DNA of 64,000 bases from Arthrobacter sp. Edens01. Its GTDB lineage: Bacteria; Actinomycetota; Actinomycetes; Actinomycetales; Micrococcaceae. The translations under genes were made by a program, and so were the position numbers. Below the pieces are notes generated by a model. That model did no database searches. It was given only the letters and a program-made list of their open reading frames with translations, and was not told the DNA's origin. Position 1 is the stretch's first letter, and each line of letters starts with the position of its first letter. The stretch lies in the NCBI RefSeq assembly GCF_001307035.1, contig NZ_LKIU01000005.1, positions 790,290-854,289 of the forward strand, written 5' to 3'. This document shows, in pieces, positions 16,742 through 25,365 of the stretch.

Positions 16742-17865
16742 GCGAGCAGAATTCCGGAACGGCAGTAGCCACTCTGCCGGATCCTGACACCGAACGGCCG
16801 GCTGAAGCGCCCACAGCAGCGGTTCCAGCGGTACGCGCCCCCGTGGCCACCCCGGTACTGCCCAGGCTGACCGGGATGCAGAAGGCTGCAGTGATCCTCA
16901 TGCAGCTTGAGACCTCCCGCGCCGCCACCGTTCTCCAGCAGTTCACCGAAGCCGAGGCCCAGGAACTCGCGGCAGAAATCGTGAACCTGCGCCGCGTCGA
17001 CGTGGCTGTTGTTGAATCGGTCATCAACGAGTTCTACGACATGACAGTGGACGGCCGGCGCCGTGCCCACGGCGGCCGCGACGTCGCCATGGGCCTGCTC
17101 GAGGCTTCCTTCGGCACCGAACGCGCCTCCGGCGTGATGGACCGGCTGGCCTCCTCGATGGCGGGCAAGTCCTTCGAGTTCCTGGAACGGGCCGAACCTT
17201 CCCAGATTGTGAGCCTGCTGGAGCACGAACTGCCGCAGACCATCGCCCTGGTCCTGGCGCACATGCGTCCGCAGCGGGCCTCTGCCGTAATCGGCGGGTT
17301 CCCGGACCAGCTGCGCACCGACATTGCGCAGTGCATCGCCAACATGTCCCGGGCCACACCGGAGGCCATCCGGATTGTTGCCGAGACCCTCAAGGCGCGC
17401 GCCACCGCCGTCGGCGCCGCACGTGAAGCCGCGGACCAGATCGGCGGCATCCAGCCGCTGGTGGACATCATCAACCGGGCCGATGCCGCAACCGAACGTG
17501 CCATCCTCGAAGCCCTGGACGCACGGGATCCGGAACTGGCAGAAGAAGTACGCTCCCGGATGCTCACCTTCGCGGACCTCACCAAGCTCGAACGCCGCGA
17601 TGTGCAGCTGGTGCTGCGCGGAATCGACGTCGGCGTCCTGGCCCTGGCCATGAAGGGCGCCAGCGAGACGGTGCTGGAGACCGTGCGGAGCAACGTCTCC
17701 GAACGCAACCGCGAGATCCTGGACGACGAGATCGCAGCATCGGGTCCCGCCCGCCTGTCCCAGGTGGAGGAGGCCCGCGCCACGATCGTGCGGGCGATCC
17801 GCGACCTGGAAGCCCAGGGTGCGATCACCATCCACCACGCGGACGAGGAAGAGTATGTCTACTGA
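16738..17865 (+). CDS. fliG: Flagellar motor switch protein FliG
   Basis: 375 residues, with a ~40-residue Pro/Ala/Thr-rich N-terminal extension before the FliG N domain (LTGMQKAAVILMQLETSRAA). The middle-domain motif is LEHELPQTIALVLAHMRPQR and the torque helix region is MLTFADLTKLERRDVQLVLR. FliG links FliF to FliM and takes torque from MotA. The gene begins in an ATGA overlap with fliF and extends 11 bases past the start of fliH. Confidence 0.95.
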   Translation: MSEQNSGTAVATLPDPDTERPAEAPTAAVPAVRAPVATPVLPRLTGMQKAAVILMQLETSRAATVLQQFTEAEAQELAAEIVNLRRVDVAVVESVINEFYDMTVDGRRRAHGGRDVAMGLLEASFGTERASGVMDRLASSMAGKSFEFLERAEPSQIVSLLEHELPQTIALVLAHMRPQRASAVIGGFPDQLRTDIAQCIANMSRATPEAIRIVAETLKARATAVGAAREAADQIGGIQPLVDIINRADAATERAILEALDARDPELAEEVRSRMLTFADLTKLERRDVQLVLRGIDVGVLALAMKGASETVLETVRSNVSERNREILDDEIAASGPARLSQVEEARATIVRAIRDLEAQGAITIHHADEEEYVY

Positions 17866-18475
17866 GTCCCCGGAACGCACTTTCGCGCGCATGGCCTACC
17901 CCGCGCTGGGTGGCCACGACGTGGAGCGTGCCGTGGAACGGGGACGGACGCAGGGACACGCGGCTGGATACGCAGCAGGCATGCACGCCGCTGCGGCCGA
18001 GACCGCGCGTCTGCGTGAAGAACTTCGGATCCGGTTCGACGCCGAAACGGCGGCCCTGCGCGCCCGCGCGGACCACGCCCTGCAGCTGCTGAACAACGCC
18101 GAGCAGAGCCTGGCCAAGCTGACCGTTCCAGTGGTGGCTGAGGTCCAGGATTCACTGGCCGCGGCTGCCCTGGACCTGGCCGAAGCGCTGCTGGGCAGGG
18201 AACTGGCCAACGGAGAGACCTCTGCACGGGCTGCCCTTGACCGGGCTCTTTCCGGAGTCGATACCCGGCTGGTCCATCAGGTCCGGATGCATCCCGCAGA
18301 CCTTGCCGTCCTGGGGGACGATGTACTTAACCAAGCCGGCGTTGTGTTCACCCCGGATGCGTCCCTGAAACGCGGCGACGCGGTCACGGAGTTCCCGGAC
18401 GGGTTCCTTGACGCCACGCTGGGAACGGCCCTCGCCCGTGCCAAGGCAGCCCTGCTGGGGGACGACACACCATGA
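17855..18475 (+). CDS. fliH: Flagellar export ATPase regulator FliH
   Basis: 206 residues beginning MSTESPERTFARMAYPALGG. The region VERGRTQGHAAGYAAGMHAA contains the G-rich periodic pattern typical of FliH, followed by coiled coil and an FliH/YscL C-terminal domain ending near LGTALARAKAALLG. FliH is the peripheral stalk that restrains and localises FliI. ATG 17855 was preferred to an earlier frame extension because it lies just inside the end of fliG and gives the normal N-terminus. Confidence 0.9.
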   Translation: MSTESPERTFARMAYPALGGHDVERAVERGRTQGHAAGYAAGMHAAAAETARLREELRIRFDAETAALRARADHALQLLNNAEQSLAKLTVPVVAEVQDSLAAAALDLAEALLGRELANGETSARAALDRALSGVDTRLVHQVRMHPADLAVLGDDVLNQAGVVFTPDASLKRGDAVTEFPDGFLDATLGTALARAKAALLGDDTP

Positions 18476-19902
18476 CCTTGACGGCAGATCCACGTTCCCT
18501 GCAAGCCCAGGACCCCGCCGCGCCCAACGCCGCCGTGCCGCCGAGCCGGCGCGAGCGGCGCCGTGCCGCGGCATCCAAACCAGCCACCTGGCGTCCCCGC
18601 GCGGAGGCATTCAACCATGCACTGGCCGCTGCCCGGCCGCAGCGGGTAGGGCGGGTCTCCACCGTCGTCGGGCTGAGCGTGGAAGTCACCGGACTGGACT
18701 GTGCTGTGGGCGACCTGGTCAGTCTGGGCGCCCCGGGATCGGACGTCGACGCCGAAGTTGTTGCCGCCACACGGGACGGTGTGCGCTGCATGCCGTTCGG
18801 ACGGCTTGCCGGCCTCACCGCCGGCAGCCCTGCCCGGTCCAAGGGCATGCCGCTGCGTGTGCCGACCGGCAACGGACTCTTTGGCCGCGTCCTGGACGGA
18901 CTGGGCCGGCCCATTGACGGCAAGGGTCCGCTGCACGTGGAGCAGTACGTCCCGCTGGACCACGACACCCCTTCAGCCATGCAGCGTTCCCGAATCACTG
19001 AACCGCTGCAGCTTGGCGTCCGTGTGCTGGATACCCTGACCACCGTTGGCAAGGGCCAGCGCATGGGCCTATTCGCCGGGTCCGGCGTGGGCAAGTCCTC
19101 CCTGCTGTCGATGATCGCCCGGGGCACCGACGCCGAGGTCTCTGTCATCGCCCTGGTGGGGGAGCGCGGCCGTGAAGTCCGCGAATTCCTCGAGGACGAT
19201 CTGGGTGAAGAGGGCCTGGCACGTTCAATCGTTGTTGTGTCCACCTCCGACGAACCGGCGCTGATGCGCCTGCGGGCAGCCTTCGTAGCGACCCGCATCG
19301 CCGAGTCCTTCCGCGACCGCGGCGCGGACGTCATGCTGATGATGGACTCCCTGACCCGTGTGGCCATGGCCCAGCGCGAAATAGGGCTCTCAGTCGGTGA
19401 ACCGCCGGCAACCCGCGGCTACCCGCCGTCGACCTTTTCATTGCTGGCCCAGCTGCTGGAACGCGCCGGCACGGACAAATCCGGTTCCGTTACCGGCATG
19501 TACACCGTCCTGGTGGACGGAGACGACCACAACGAACCGATCGCTGACTCTGCCCGTTCCATCCTGGACGGCCACGTGGTCCTGGACCGCAAACTGGCTG
19601 TCGCAGGTCATTTTCCGTCCGTGGACGCCCTTGGGTCGATTTCCCGCGTGGCCTCCAGGGTCAATCCAAAGGACCGCAGCCAGGCTGCGTCAGGCCTGCG
19701 CCGGGTGCTTGCCGCACGCCGGTCAGCGCAGGACCTGATTGACGTTGGCGCCTACCAGCGCGGCACCAATCCCCTGGTAGACGCGGCCGTTGCCAACGAG
19801 GACATGATCAACACGTTCCTGCAGCAGCGGATGGATGAACAGACACCGGCCGACGCCGCGTGGGAGCAACTGCACCGGCTCACACTGAATTTGGGGGTTT
19901 GA
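18472..19902 (+). CDS. fliI: Flagellum-specific ATP synthase FliI
   Basis: 476 residues, with a ~45-residue basic extension before the beta-barrel domain. Walker A is GLFAGSGVGKSSLLSMIARG (about residue 200), Walker B region MLMMDSLTRVAMAQREIGLS, and the signature GEPPATRGYPPSTFSLLAQL identifies the FliI/YscN export ATPases. It energises unloading of chaperone-substrate complexes at the export gate. Overlaps fliH by 4 bases and is followed 2 bases later by fliJ. Confidence 0.96.
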   Translation: MTLTADPRSLQAQDPAAPNAAVPPSRRERRRAAASKPATWRPRAEAFNHALAAARPQRVGRVSTVVGLSVEVTGLDCAVGDLVSLGAPGSDVDAEVVAATRDGVRCMPFGRLAGLTAGSPARSKGMPLRVPTGNGLFGRVLDGLGRPIDGKGPLHVEQYVPLDHDTPSAMQRSRITEPLQLGVRVLDTLTTVGKGQRMGLFAGSGVGKSSLLSMIARGTDAEVSVIALVGERGREVREFLEDDLGEEGLARSIVVVSTSDEPALMRLRAAFVATRIAESFRDRGADVMLMMDSLTRVAMAQREIGLSVGEPPATRGYPPSTFSLLAQLLERAGTDKSGSVTGMYTVLVDGDDHNEPIADSARSILDGHVVLDRKLAVAGHFPSVDALGSISRVASRVNPKDRSQAASGLRRVLAARRSAQDLIDVGAYQRGTNPLVDAAVANEDMINTFLQQRMDEQTPADAAWEQLHRLTLNLGV

Positions 19903-19904
19903 GA

Positions 19905-20336
19905 ATGGGACGAGACTTTCCGCTTGCCGGCCTGCTGCGCCTGCGCCGGCTCCAGCAGGACAGCGCCGCCGGTAACCTGGCAGCTGCCAACGCCGCCCTG
20001 CGCCGGAGTTCCGAAGCGCGCAGCGAGGCCTACGATTCGCTGGCGGCGACACCCCTTGAAGCAGCCGACGCAGCAACCCTCACCGCCATCGCAGCTGCAC
20101 GTGCCTCTTCGCGCAGCATGCTGGCAGACCTGCTTGCAGCCGAAGCCCTCGAAAGCGCGGCAGTGAACTCGGCCCAGGCCGAATTCCAGGCTGCCCGCGC
20201 CCGTTCCGTGGGCCTGGAAAAGCTTGAAACCAAGCACTCAGACGCCGTTGCGGTGGAAGACCTGCGCACTGAACAGAACATCCTGGACGAACTTGCCGGA
20301 ACCGCCTGGCACCGCCGGCAGAAAGAAGCACTCTAG
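19905..20336 (+). CDS. fliJ: Flagellar export stalk protein FliJ
   Basis: 143 residues, nearly all helix: LAGLLRLRRLQQDSAAGNLA, a long Ala/Arg/Glu-rich coiled coil, and the end DELAGTAWHRRQKEAL, close to typical FliJ termini. FliJ is the central stalk of the FliI ring that contacts FlhA. ATG 19905 follows the fliI stop by 2 bases; longer starts would run back into fliI. Sequence conservation of FliJ is always low, so position between fliI and fliK carries weight. Confidence 0.88.
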   Translation: MGRDFPLAGLLRLRRLQQDSAAGNLAAANAALRRSSEARSEAYDSLAATPLEAADAATLTAIAAARASSRSMLADLLAAEALESAAVNSAQAEFQAARARSVGLEKLETKHSDAVAVEDLRTEQNILDELAGTAWHRRQKEAL

Positions 20337-20996
20337 ATGAGCATGACCGACGCGATCGGCCGGATCCAGGAAATCCGTTCCACGATCGACGCCCTGTCCG
20401 GAACCCCGGCCGCTGCCGCGGCGGGCGCTTCCGCAGGTCCGGCTGCGGCCACGGCTGCCGGAAACGGCGCCGGGGACTTCGCTGCCACCCTTTCCGCGCT
20501 GACCGGAGCCAGCTCCGGACTGCCCGGCGGGGCTTCCAACGAGGCGCTTATGGGTTCGGTGGAGAAGTACGTTGGGCTCCCGTATGTGTGGGGAGGCAAC
20601 GATCCGGCGGTGGGCCTGGACTGTTCCTCCTTTGTGCAGAACGTCTTCAAGGATCTTGGCTACAGCCTGCCGCGCGTGACCTGGGATCAGATGAACTCCG
20701 GTACCAAGGTGGAGTCCCTCGCCCAGGCCCAGGCCGGTGACCTGCTGTTCACGCACGACGGCGGGCACGTCTCCATCTACCTGGGCAACGGCAAGGTGGT
20801 GGACGCCCCGCAGCCGGGGAAGACCATCCAGATCCGTGACGCCTGGGAGACCGATGCCAACATCACGACCATCCGGCGCATCCTCCCGGCCGAGGCAGCC
20901 CAGGGCGCAGCCTCTCCCGCTGCCACCGCGGCGATTACTGACATGGTGGCTTCCGCCCGCGCCATGCAGGCTTCCCTGATGGGGGCCGGAGCATGA
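20337..20996 (+). CDS. NlpC/P60-family peptidoglycan hydrolase inside the flagellar operon
   Basis: 219 residues. Residues ~70-190 form an NlpC/P60 domain: Cys96 in GLDCSSFVQNVF, His144 in DGGHVSIYLG, and Asp157 in VVDAPQPGKTI at the third polar position. YVGLPYVWGG precedes the Cys. The N-terminal ~65 residues (MSMTDAIGRIQEIRSTIDAL, then Ala/Gly-rich) and the C-terminal ~40 residues are non-enzymatic. There is no signal peptide, so it is probably exported through the flagellar system. The family cleaves D-gamma-glutamyl-meso-DAP or related peptide bonds. Its place between fliJ and fliK, coupled by adjacent stop/start codons and a fliK overlap, suggests it opens the wall for the rod, as FlgJ does elsewhere. 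Confidence 0.9.
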   Translation: MSMTDAIGRIQEIRSTIDALSGTPAAAAAGASAGPAAATAAGNGAGDFAATLSALTGASSGLPGGASNEALMGSVEKYVGLPYVWGGNDPAVGLDCSSFVQNVFKDLGYSLPRVTWDQMNSGTKVESLAQAQAGDLLFTHDGGHVSIYLGNGKVVDAPQPGKTIQIRDAWETDANITTIRRILPAEAAQGAASPAATAAITDMVASARAMQASLMGAGA

Positions 20997-22285
20997 GCGT
21001 CCCCGTCACATTCCTGACCCCCCGGCTGGCGCCGGCTGGAAACGGTCCCCGGTCCAGCAGCGACGGCGGGGCCGGATTCGGATCAGCCCTGGAAGCGGCC
21101 GCCGGCGCAGCTGCAGAGACGCTGCCGGAAGCACCCGGTTCCGCAGCAGAGCCTGCCGAGCCGGAGACTGCAGCCATGCCTGCCGGCACGGAAGCATCCG
21201 CCAGTGCAGCCGGTCTCAGCTTCGATGACACGTCATTGCTGAACGGGCTGGTTGCCCCGGTGGCGGTACTTCAGCCGCGGCAAGCGGTGACTACCGCAGA
21301 GGGCAGCCCGGAGGGCACCGATCCCGAGTCAGCACTCCTAACCGGCGACGGCACTTTGCTCCCGGCAGTCTCGGCTGCCGGGACGGCTGAAACGCCTGCA
21401 GCAGCGGCCATGGCAACCGCAGCAGGCATCGCTGCTGCAACCGTTCCAACCGACGCCGACCCGGCCTCCGCCGACAGCGGGGACACCGACACGCCCCGTC
21501 CGGTCACTGCAGCGCAGGGCGAGGCAGCGAAGGCTCCGCAGGCGGCAGCCCAGTTCGCCGGCGGGTCCGGCACGGGGGCTGGAGCCGGCCCTTCCAGCCG
21601 TCCGGACCGCGGTGCCGCTCCAGCGGGTACGCTTCCTGCTGCTTCGGCCGCGTCAGGCACGTTCCAATCCGGTGTGCTTCAGGGCGGAACCGCCGGACCG
21701 GTCCCTGCTGGAGCTGAACCGGCTGCCGAAGCCGCGGCGGAAACGGTCAAGGTTCTCCCCTCGGCTGCCCAGCCTGCCGCGGCCGCAGCCGCCGCGCCCG
21801 TCGTATCCGTGCCGGCAGTCCAGGTGGCCGCTCCGGTGCCCGTCCAGGCCACGGTGCCGGCCCAGCCGGCTCCGCTCCTGACCCAGGTGGCGCAGCCGCT
21901 GTTTAGCCTGAGCTCGGCAGCAGCCGGAGAACACGTCATGACCCTGAGCGTCACCCCCGAGAACCTGGGACCCGTCACCGTCCGCGCCCATGTCAGCGCG
22001 GACGGTATCCGGGTAGAGCTCTTCGCCCCGAATGATGCCGGCCGCGAAGCACTGCGGACCATCCTTACGGATTTGCGCCGGGACCTCTCCGGTTCGGGCA
22101 TGAACGCGTCGCTCTCCCTTTCCGCGCAGGACCAGCCGGGGACCGAGGCTGAAGGACGCGGGGAAGCACCGGAGCGCGGCACGGCCCGTACCGGCGCAGA
22201 GCCCGACGCCGGACCAGTTCCCGTGCAGCAGATCTTCCGTCCCGTGGCACACGGGCCGCAAACCACCCTCGACATTCTGGCCTGA
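20993..22285 (+). CDS. fliK: Flagellar hook-length control protein FliK
   Basis: 430 residues. Residues 1-~295 are a low-complexity Ala/Pro/Gly/Glu-rich stretch with almost no hydrophobic core, as expected for a molecular ruler. The C-terminal domain (~300-390) has HVMTLSVTPENLGPVTVRAH and GIRVELFAPNDAGREALRTI, the FliK C-terminal (Flg_hook) signature that switches export specificity from hook to filament proteins. Begins in an ATGA overlap with the hydrolase gene. Confidence 0.9.
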   Translation: MSVPVTFLTPRLAPAGNGPRSSSDGGAGFGSALEAAAGAAAETLPEAPGSAAEPAEPETAAMPAGTEASASAAGLSFDDTSLLNGLVAPVAVLQPRQAVTTAEGSPEGTDPESALLTGDGTLLPAVSAAGTAETPAAAAMATAAGIAAATVPTDADPASADSGDTDTPRPVTAAQGEAAKAPQAAAQFAGGSGTGAGAGPSSRPDRGAAPAGTLPAASAASGTFQSGVLQGGTAGPVPAGAEPAAEAAAETVKVLPSAAQPAAAAAAAPVVSVPAVQVAAPVPVQATVPAQPAPLLTQVAQPLFSLSSAAAGEHVMTLSVTPENLGPVTVRAHVSADGIRVELFAPNDAGREALRTILTDLRRDLSGSGMNASLSLSAQDQPGTEAEGRGEAPERGTARTGAEPDAGPVPVQQIFRPVAHGPQTTLDILA

Positions 22286-22300
22286 GAAGGAGAACCACCC

Positions 22301-22789
22301 ATGCCGGTAGAAGCAATAGCACCAACCAGCGGGGCCGCCGACGCGCAGGCCGTCCGCGCACCCAAGCAGGTCATGGACAGCGAGCTGTTCCTGACCCTGC
22401 TGGTCACCCAGCTGCGCAACCAGGATCCCAGCTCGCCCATGGACACCAACGAAATGATCGGCCAGACCACGCAGCTGGCCACCATGGAACAGCTCACCAA
22501 CATGGCCACCATGAGCGAGGAGAACTTCTCCCTGCAAATGCGCATGGCCGCAGCGGGCCTGATCGGCCAGACCGTCACCTACACCAACGAAGCCGGGGAA
22601 TCAGTAACCGGTACCGCGAATTCGGTTTCGTATCTCTACGGAGTGCCGACAGTGAGCGTTAGTGGTGTGGATGTCCTCCTTGACGCCATCTCCGGAGTAG
22701 TGGCTCCAGGCGTCCCGGCACCGGCACCGGGTGACGGTGCGGACACCGGATCCGGCGACGGCTCCGGCAACCCGGGCACGACGGCGTAA
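22301..22789 (+). CDS. flgD: Flagellar hook capping / scaffold protein FlgD
   Basis: 162 residues. The FlgD N-terminal domain is clear: KQVMDSELFLTLLVTQLRNQ, DPSSPMDTNEMIGQTTQLA and a following helix TMEQLTNMATMSEE. It caps the growing hook and allows FlgE assembly. The C-terminal half is short, with VTYTNEAGESVTGTANSVSY, so the Tudor/Fn3 parts of larger FlgD proteins are reduced. AGGAG precedes the ATG, 15 bases after fliK. Confidence 0.93.
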   Translation: MPVEAIAPTSGAADAQAVRAPKQVMDSELFLTLLVTQLRNQDPSSPMDTNEMIGQTTQLATMEQLTNMATMSEENFSLQMRMAAAGLIGQTVTYTNEAGESVTGTANSVSYLYGVPTVSVSGVDVLLDAISGVVAPGVPAPAPGDGADTGSGDGSGNPGTTA

Positions 22790-22869
22790 CCCGGCTGCCG
22801 CCGGTCCCTGCACTCCCGGTATCTCAGGTTTTACAAGCTTCCAGACCCATCAGCTGAAAGGCGTTTCCC

Positions 22870-24078
22870 ATGCTCCGCTCCCTGTACTCCGGAATTTCCG
22901 GACTCCGTTCGCACCAGACCATGCTGGATGTCACCGGCAACAACATCGCCAACGTGAACACCACCGGCTACAAGGCCACCGCAGTCCAGTTCCAGGACAC
23001 CCTGTCCCAGCTGACACAGGGCGCCACCGCGCCCGGTGCCAACAACGGCGGCGGAAATCCGGCGCAGGTGGGCCTGGGTGTGCTGGTCTCCGGCATCACC
23101 ACCAACTTCACGCAGGGTTCGGCCCAGTCGACCGGCCGCGCCACGGACATGATGATCTCCGGTGACGGCTATTTCGTGACCAAGGCGGGCAACCAGACCA
23201 CGTACACCCGTGCAGGTGCCTTCGACCTCGACGCTGACGGCCGCCTGGTCACCACGGACGGCAAGATCGTCCAGGGCTGGACGGGCGTGAACGGCGTCAT
23301 CAACACCGGCGGTGCCGTGGGCAACGTGGCCCTGCCCGACGGCGCTATCGCCCCGGCCGTTGCCACGCGAAACGCCACGATGGGCGGCAACCTTCCCTCC
23401 GAGACGCTGCCTGCAAATCCAACTGCCGTGCCGGCCGTGGCAGCCGGGACGATCGTCCGGGACATGGACGTCTACGACGCCAACGGCAACGCCACTGTTG
23501 TATCCCTGACCTTCACCCGCACCGCGGGTGGCTGGGATGTGTCTGCACCGGGCGCAACTACCGTTTCACTCGCGTTCAATAACGGCACCCAGGCTGCCGG
23601 CAACCCTGCTGCGCTGACGGTTGCCGGTCCTTCCGGTAACGTCGCCGTGGACCTCACCGGCCTCACCAGCTACGCCGGCGTCAGCACCGCATCGGTCACC
23701 GGCCAGGACGGCCGCGCCGCAGGAACCCTGGAGTCCTTCTCCATCTCCAAGGACGGAACCATCATCGGTTCCTTCACCAACGGCGCCAAGCAGTCCCTGG
23801 CCCGCATCGCCGTCGCTACCTTCGCCAACCCCGCCGGCCTGGAGAAGGCCGGCAACTCCGGCTACACCGCCACCGTGAACTCCGGCAACCCGGTCCTGGG
23901 CGGACCGGGCGACCCCGGCATGGGCAACGCCATCGCCGGTTCGCTGGAAATGTCCAACGTGGACCTCTCCCAGGAATTCACCAACCTGATCGTCGCCCAG
24001 CGCGGATTCCAGGCCAATGCCCGAATCATCACCACCTCGGATGAAGTGCTGCAGGAACTGACCAACCTCAAGCGCTAG
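22870..24078 (+). CDS. flgE: Flagellar hook protein FlgE
   Basis: 402 residues. N-terminus MLRSLYSGISGLRSHQTMLD with GNNIANVNTTGYKATAVQFQ; the D2/D1 region includes SGDGYFVTKAGNQTTYTRAG and TDGKIVQGWTG; the C-terminus is GNAIAGSLEMSNVDLSQEFT then AQRGFQANARIITTSDEVLQ. It forms the hook; since no flgF or flgG was found in the window, the distal rod may be supplied elsewhere or by this family. The Gly/Ala/Thr-rich middle is typical. A strong hairpin terminates the operon 16 bases later. Confidence 0.95.
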   Translation: MLRSLYSGISGLRSHQTMLDVTGNNIANVNTTGYKATAVQFQDTLSQLTQGATAPGANNGGGNPAQVGLGVLVSGITTNFTQGSAQSTGRATDMMISGDGYFVTKAGNQTTYTRAGAFDLDADGRLVTTDGKIVQGWTGVNGVINTGGAVGNVALPDGAIAPAVATRNATMGGNLPSETLPANPTAVPAVAAGTIVRDMDVYDANGNATVVSLTFTRTAGGWDVSAPGATTVSLAFNNGTQAAGNPAALTVAGPSGNVAVDLTGLTSYAGVSTASVTGQDGRAAGTLESFSISKDGTIIGSFTNGAKQSLARIAVATFANPAGLEKAGNSGYTATVNSGNPVLGGPGDPGMGNAIAGSLEMSNVDLSQEFTNLIVAQRGFQANARIITTSDEVLQELTNLKR

Positions 24079-24094
24079 CCCGCACCAGCAGCAA

Positions 24095-24130
24095 CAGCAG
24101 ACCCCCGCACCGGCGTGCGGGGGTCTGCTG
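24095..24130 (+). terminator. Terminator of the flgB-flgE operon
   Basis: Perfect 16-bp stem (24095-24110 with 24115-24130) with a CGGC loop; only a short TTT follows. It separates flgE from the promoter of the flbD-motA-motB unit. Confidence 0.88.
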
Positions 24131-24186
24131 CGTTTGCCCAGCAGCCCTCCCACTAGGAACGGGACCCGGGCCGGAGCCCCGGTTTG

Positions 24187-24214
24187 CTTACCGATACCGG
24201 CCGTCTGCCGAAAG
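24187..24214 (+). promoter_or_regulatory. Sigma-28-type promoter of flbD-motA-motB
   Basis: CTTACC (24187-24192), 14-nt spacer, GCCGAAAG (24207-24214). One base of the -10 differs from GCCGATAG. It lies 48 bases upstream of the flbD start, just after the flgE terminator. Confidence 0.75.
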
Positions 24215-24262
24215 TATGGGTGACGGCTTAGCCAAGCCGGACGCTGCAACCGGGACGGGCAC

Positions 24263-24580
24263 ATGATTGTTCTTACGCGACTGAACGACGCTCAGTTTGC
24301 CATCAACCCTGACCTGATTGAACGCATCCACTCCAATCCGGACACCACCCTGGTGATGGTGGACGGAGCCAAGTACATCGTCACTGAGTCCCTGGACGAA
24401 GTGATTGCCCTGATCGCCCAGTTCCGGGCCAGGGTAATTTCCATGGCCCGCGATCTTCCGCAGGTCCCGCTGCGGCCGGGAACAGGACTTGGACTGGTGC
24501 CGGATGCAGGCGCCGGGGGGACGCCGGCAGCGAGCGACAGCATTACCAAGACCGTGCCCCTTCGTCCGAGGAACAAATAA
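24263..24580 (+). CDS. flbD: Flagellar FlbD/SwrD-family protein
   Basis: 105 residues. The first ~65 match the small FlbD family: MIVLTRLNDAQFAINPDLIE, DTTLVMVDGAKYIVTESLDE and a final helix VIALIAQFRARVISM. In Bacillus the homologue SwrD raises flagellar torque, apparently through stator function, and the gene commonly precedes motA as it does here. The ~40-residue C-terminal tail is Gly/Ala/Pro-rich and extra. The stop overlaps the motA start (TAATG). Confidence 0.9.
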   Translation: MIVLTRLNDAQFAINPDLIERIHSNPDTTLVMVDGAKYIVTESLDEVIALIAQFRARVISMARDLPQVPLRPGTGLGLVPDAGAGGTPAASDSITKTVPLRPRNK

Positions 24581-25365
24581 TGGATCCGGCAACAATCATC
24601 GGCTTAGTCCTCGCGTTCGGTGCGCTCTTCGCGATGATCACCCTCGAAGGCGCGCACCTTACCTCCATCCTGCTCCCGGCGCCGATGATCCTGGTCTTTG
24701 GTGCCACGCTCGCGGTGGGACTGGCCGGCGGCACGCTGAAGGACTTCATCTTCTCCTTCAAGTCACTTCCCCGCGCCTTTATGGGCAAAAAGCCCAAGCC
24801 CCAGGAAACCATCGACAACGTGGTGGCGCTGGCTGAAAAGGCCCGCTCCGAGGGCCTGCTGTCCCTTGAACGAGATGCCGCTGAGGTGGACGACCCGTTC
24901 CTGCGCGTGGCACTGCAGAACATCGCCGACGGAACAGACGGTGAAGAACTGCGGATCCTGCTCGAAGACGAGATCAACACCAAGGCTTCCAGCGACAAGG
25001 TGGCCGTCAAGTTCTTCAACAGCCTGGGCGGTTACGCTCCGACCATCGGCATCATTGGCACGGTGGTCTCCCTTACCCACGTCCTGGAGAACCTCTCAAC
25101 TCCCGCGACGCTGGGCCCAATGATTGCCACCGCCTTCGTGGCGACCCTGTGGGGCCTGTTGTCAGCCAACTTCATCTGGCTGCCGATCAGCGCCCGCCTC
25201 AAGCGGCTCAGCGACCTTGAAGTCGAACAGATGACGCTCCTCATGGAAGGCGTGCTGGCCCTGCAGGCCGGCAGCCAGCCGCGGCTGCTCGGTGAGCGCC
25301 TTCGTGCCATGGTCCCCGCCCACGAACTGAACGCTCCGGCCCGCGAGACCAGCGAAGCGGCATGA
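24580..25365 (+). CDS. motA: Flagellar motor stator protein MotA
   Basis: 261 residues with four membrane helices (two near 5-50, two near 150-205). The channel-face motif NSLGGYAPTIGIIGTVVSLT with its conserved prolines and LWGLLSANFIWLPISARLKR mark MotA of the MotA/TolQ/ExbB superfamily; the large cytoplasmic loop (~70-145) interacts with FliG. With MotB it forms the ion-driven stator; ion type is not assignable from sequence alone. Overlaps motB by 4 bases. Confidence 0.95.
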   Translation: MDPATIIGLVLAFGALFAMITLEGAHLTSILLPAPMILVFGATLAVGLAGGTLKDFIFSFKSLPRAFMGKKPKPQETIDNVVALAEKARSEGLLSLERDAAEVDDPFLRVALQNIADGTDGEELRILLEDEINTKASSDKVAVKFFNSLGGYAPTIGIIGTVVSLTHVLENLSTPATLGPMIATAFVATLWGLLSANFIWLPISARLKRLSDLEVEQMTLLMEGVLALQAGSQPRLLGERLRAMVPAHELNAPARETSEAA

